Part shown: in pieces, positions 61,928 through 64,000 of the stretch | How the letters are laid out: every line of letters begins with the position of its first letter | Position numbering within the stretch: the first letter of the stretch is position 1 | NCBI RefSeq assembly: GCF_030814955.1 | Contig: NZ_JAUSWB010000008.1 | Span: forward strand, 124,001-188,000 | Source: Planomicrobium stackebrandtii | GTDB lineage: Bacteria; Bacillota; Bacilli; Bacillales_A; Planococcaceae | Direction: 5' to 3' | DNA length: 64,000 nt | Notes under the pieces: model-generated | What the model was told of the DNA's origin: nothing | Databases searched by the model: none | Seen by the model: only the letters and a program-made list of their open reading frames with translations | Translations under genes and position numbers: made by a program

Positions 61928-64000
61928 ATGACTTCTTTGACTGATTTATACAAACAGGCACAAAAAGGGGACAGCTCCGCTTTTTATACATGGGCCGAGA
62001 GCATTCAGCCGGAAATGGGCCGCTTTGCTTATCAACTGGGTGTTTCCTACGAAGACCTACCGGCTTTTCAACAGCTCGGTTTCCAGCAATTGCATAAACA
62101 ACTGGAGCAAGTCACAGCCGAGCAGGCAAAACGCCAACTTTTTAAGTGGATGGTTCAGCATGCGACAACTCTATCCATTCCGCAGGAAGGCAAAGCATAT
62201 CGCCGGATTCTTGGTTTTCAGGAAGACCAGGAATTGCATGAGGAGCTGCAAAAACTCGAGTTGGATCAACGAATATCTCTGATTTTATTTTATTTTCACG
62301 AAGTTTCCTTATCGGATATCATGACAATTACAGAAGAATCAGAGCAACAATTATTGGAGTTGAAGAAACAAGGGGTGCAGGAGTTGCAGACCCGGCTGCA
62401 CTTGCAAGAGTCGCAAGTGGTGCAGCGATTGGGGATGCTTCAAAAATCCTACCAGCGTTTGATGTTGCCTTCATCGTTGGGGCAAAATGTTCAAAAAGCC
62501 GAGAACAGGCTCCTGGCTGCTGAACTCATTCCATTAACTGCCGCTCCGCCGCGCGTACAGAAAAAAAAGGCAGTTGTATTAGGTGCAGCCGGCCTTTTTC
62601 TGGCAGCAGTCATCGGCATCAGTTTTTCTGTCAATGATCAGCAGGCACGAAATTCGGGCACCACAGAATTTCAGCAGGCGGACACAGTAACTGACGAAAT
62701 GGTGGCAGACTGGCGCAGCCAATACGACATGATCAAAAAAACTTCACCACAGCGATTGGGGATGACCGAGCAGCAATATAATGCGCTCGACTATGTCAAG
62801 TTGGCAGATGGTGAAATGGAGAAGGTTTTCGGTGAAGCAGCACTTGAATCATTAAAAGAGGATCCAGTGAGAATGCAAGAGGAAGTTGACCGCCTTTTCC
62901 GAATGGCCGAAACTCCGCGCGGCATGGCCCAGTCCTTATCGGGACCGAATCCGATGCGGAGCAGCGAAGTGGAAGCTTTTTTGCAAGACTATGCGGCCAA
63001 GACCGATGAACTGCGTATATTTGCGGACAGTATTCTGTTGGAATACCGGCAGGAACTAGAGTCAACGATTGTGATGGATCAACTGTCTCCGGAAAAGCTG
63101 CTTGCCCAAACGGAAAGTTTCCCCGACAAACTGCGCTTGGTTGTGGAGGCACTGCCCGAATACAACTTATTCGCAGTCGTGCATCCAAACGGCAACCGGT
63201 TCAGAACGGTGCGTGACGTTAATGTCTTAAACCAGCAACAGCCGATTGCGAATGACCCGTATGCCTGGCAGTATTTGAATTTGTTAAGTGCCGAACCTTA
63301 TTTTGACAGCAGCGGCTTTTTGGTGCCGTTGAATACGATCCCCCAGCATTTAATTACTATGGAACAAGCCTTATTGGAAGAAGGAGGACCTGCTTCCTTG
63401 TTTGATAAAGTGGAAGTAGCTTATCTGCAAACCTTTTGGCAGTTAATAAAAGGAAGCGGCAACTCCCCGGTTTTTAACGAAGAGGGCAAAGTTCAATTAG
63501 AGTACCGCACTGCCTGGAGTGGTGTGTCTCTTTCCAATCCGATGGCTTATTTGATGCTGCCGATTCTGGAAGAAATGGAAGCGAGCGGTTGGACGACTTC
63601 GAAACAATACGATGAATTGGAATTCGATGATTTATCGGATGCTTTGGAAATGGAAAAGTCAGGAGAACTCGCGGACAAGCTGCCAAATGGCAATTTGGTG
63701 ATTGAGGATGAATTTGTCGACTTGCAGGATTTTGACTATAGCCGCGTCGAGCCTTTGTATGAATCATTCAAAGCTTCCTATGACCTGCAGGTTTTGGCAG
63801 GGGTACCGCCTCTTGATGTGCTGTTTCTGTATCATTACGCTAATAAACTGGATGACCGGGAGACACTTTGGCATTTGTTTGCGGACAGTCCGATAAAACC
63901 GGCGCTTCAGGTGTTTCAGGAAGAGTGGCAGCCGATACCTGAGTTGACGGAAAACGCAAATTGGATTGAACTCTCTGTGGATTTTTATAGACAGCGCGTC
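61928..64000 (+). CDS. Sigma-factor-like N-terminus fused to a membrane anchor and large outer domain (partial)
   Basis: An uninterrupted frame of 691 codons from ATG 61928 (GGAGAGG seven bases upstream) runs off the window. Residues 1-80 resemble ECF sigma region 2 (KGDSSAFYTWAESIQPEMG, then RFAYQL). Residues 102-157 resemble region 4 (LELDQRISLILFYFHEVSLSDI). A coiled segment follows, then one helix at about 214-235 after KKK. At least 455 acidic residues beyond it should lie outside the cell. Key sigma residues look weak, so DNA binding is doubtful. I know no named family with this layout; a signalling role is inference. Confidence 0.6.
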   Translation, partial: MTSLTDLYKQAQKGDSSAFYTWAESIQPEMGRFAYQLGVSYEDLPAFQQLGFQQLHKQLEQVTAEQAKRQLFKWMVQHATTLSIPQEGKAYRRILGFQEDQELHEELQKLELDQRISLILFYFHEVSLSDIMTITEESEQQLLELKKQGVQELQTRLHLQESQVVQRLGMLQKSYQRLMLPSSLGQNVQKAENRLLAAELIPLTAAPPRVQKKKAVVLGAAGLFLAAVIGISFSVNDQQARNSGTTEFQQADTVTDEMVADWRSQYDMIKKTSPQRLGMTEQQYNALDYVKLADGEMEKVFGEAALESLKEDPVRMQEEVDRLFRMAETPRGMAQSLSGPNPMRSSEVEAFLQDYAAKTDELRIFADSILLEYRQELESTIVMDQLSPEKLLAQTESFPDKLRLVVEALPEYNLFAVVHPNGNRFRTVRDVNVLNQQQPIANDPYAWQYLNLLSAEPYFDSSGFLVPLNTIPQHLITMEQALLEEGGPASLFDKVEVAYLQTFWQLIKGSGNSPVFNEEGKVQLEYRTAWSGVSLSNPMAYLMLPILEEMEASGWTTSKQYDELEFDDLSDALEMEKSGELADKLPNGNLVIEDEFVDLQDFDYSRVEPLYESFKASYDLQVLAGVPPLDVLFLYHYANKLDDRETLWHLFADSPIKPALQVFQEEWQPIPELTENANWIELSVDFYRQRV

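Overview
The window reads as the chromosome of a Gram-positive, low-to-moderate GC member of the Bacillales, most likely a Planococcaceae (Planococcus/Sporosarcina type). The reasons are strong AAGGAGG ribosome binding sites, many TTG/GTG starts, lipoboxes of the LxxC type, and gene neighbourhoods that match the Bacillus subtilis yus, yur (suf), yun, yut and yui regions. A large set of sodium-coupled or osmotic-stress transporters (an Mrp antiporter, two NSS symporters, NhaC, BCCT, SDF family) fits a salt-tolerant organism. The taxon is inference; no marker gene such as rRNA is present.

Layout. 1-7.4 kb is an AT-rich accessory region of small or decayed genes and single-gene enzymes: hydrolase, VOC protein, metallo-beta-lactamase fold hydrolase, nucleotidyltransferase, a broken Nudix gene, a P-loop kinase and two GNAT acetyltransferases, one resembling AAC(6'). 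7.9-13.7 kb holds a SurA-N lipoprotein, a BCCT betaine-type transporter, a 5'-3' exonuclease, a C39-like protein, a STAS protein and a thioredoxin. 13.8-24.5 kb is the fatty-acid degradation operon fadN-fadA-fadE behind a near-consensus FadR box, then yusI, gcvH, yusF, yusE and a SAM-riboswitch-controlled metNIQ methionine importer. 24.6-32.8 kb holds an SDF symporter, a lipoprotein, and sufCDSUB for Fe-S cluster assembly. 32.8-38.7 kb has an AlkD glycosylase, yunFED, and a lysine riboswitch in front of an NhaC-type transporter. 38.8-48.1 kb has an NSS transporter with its MetS-like small subunit, lipA, and the yut cluster (YutD, YutE, YutF, YuzB, YutJ, YuzD, NfuA-like, SufA-like, YumB). 48.5-51.6 kb has yuiA, yuiB, yuiD and pepA. 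51.6-57.4 kb is a complete mrpABCDEFG operon. 57.6-61.8 kb has an MFS exporter, a cyclophilin lipoprotein, a DUF1871 protein, a XRE regulator and a second NSS symporter. The window ends inside a long unusual gene whose N-terminus looks like a degenerate sigma factor joined to a membrane anchor and a large predicted outside domain.

How it fits together. Fe-S assembly (suf, NfuA-like, SufA-like) supplies LipA, which lipoylates GcvH. Two type II NADH dehydrogenase-like proteins handle NADH, and one has a Rex-like operator over its promoter. A perfect PerR-type palindrome sits before the NfuA-like gene. Sodium expelled by Mrp would power the NSS and SDF symporters.

Items most worth a second look are the sigma-like membrane protein at the right edge, a modular dispersed repeat present three times (one copy inside a terminal-inverted-repeat element), the PerR- and Rex-type operators, a possible three-way-junction RNA at 13.3 kb, and genes that appear to start at ATT or ATC.
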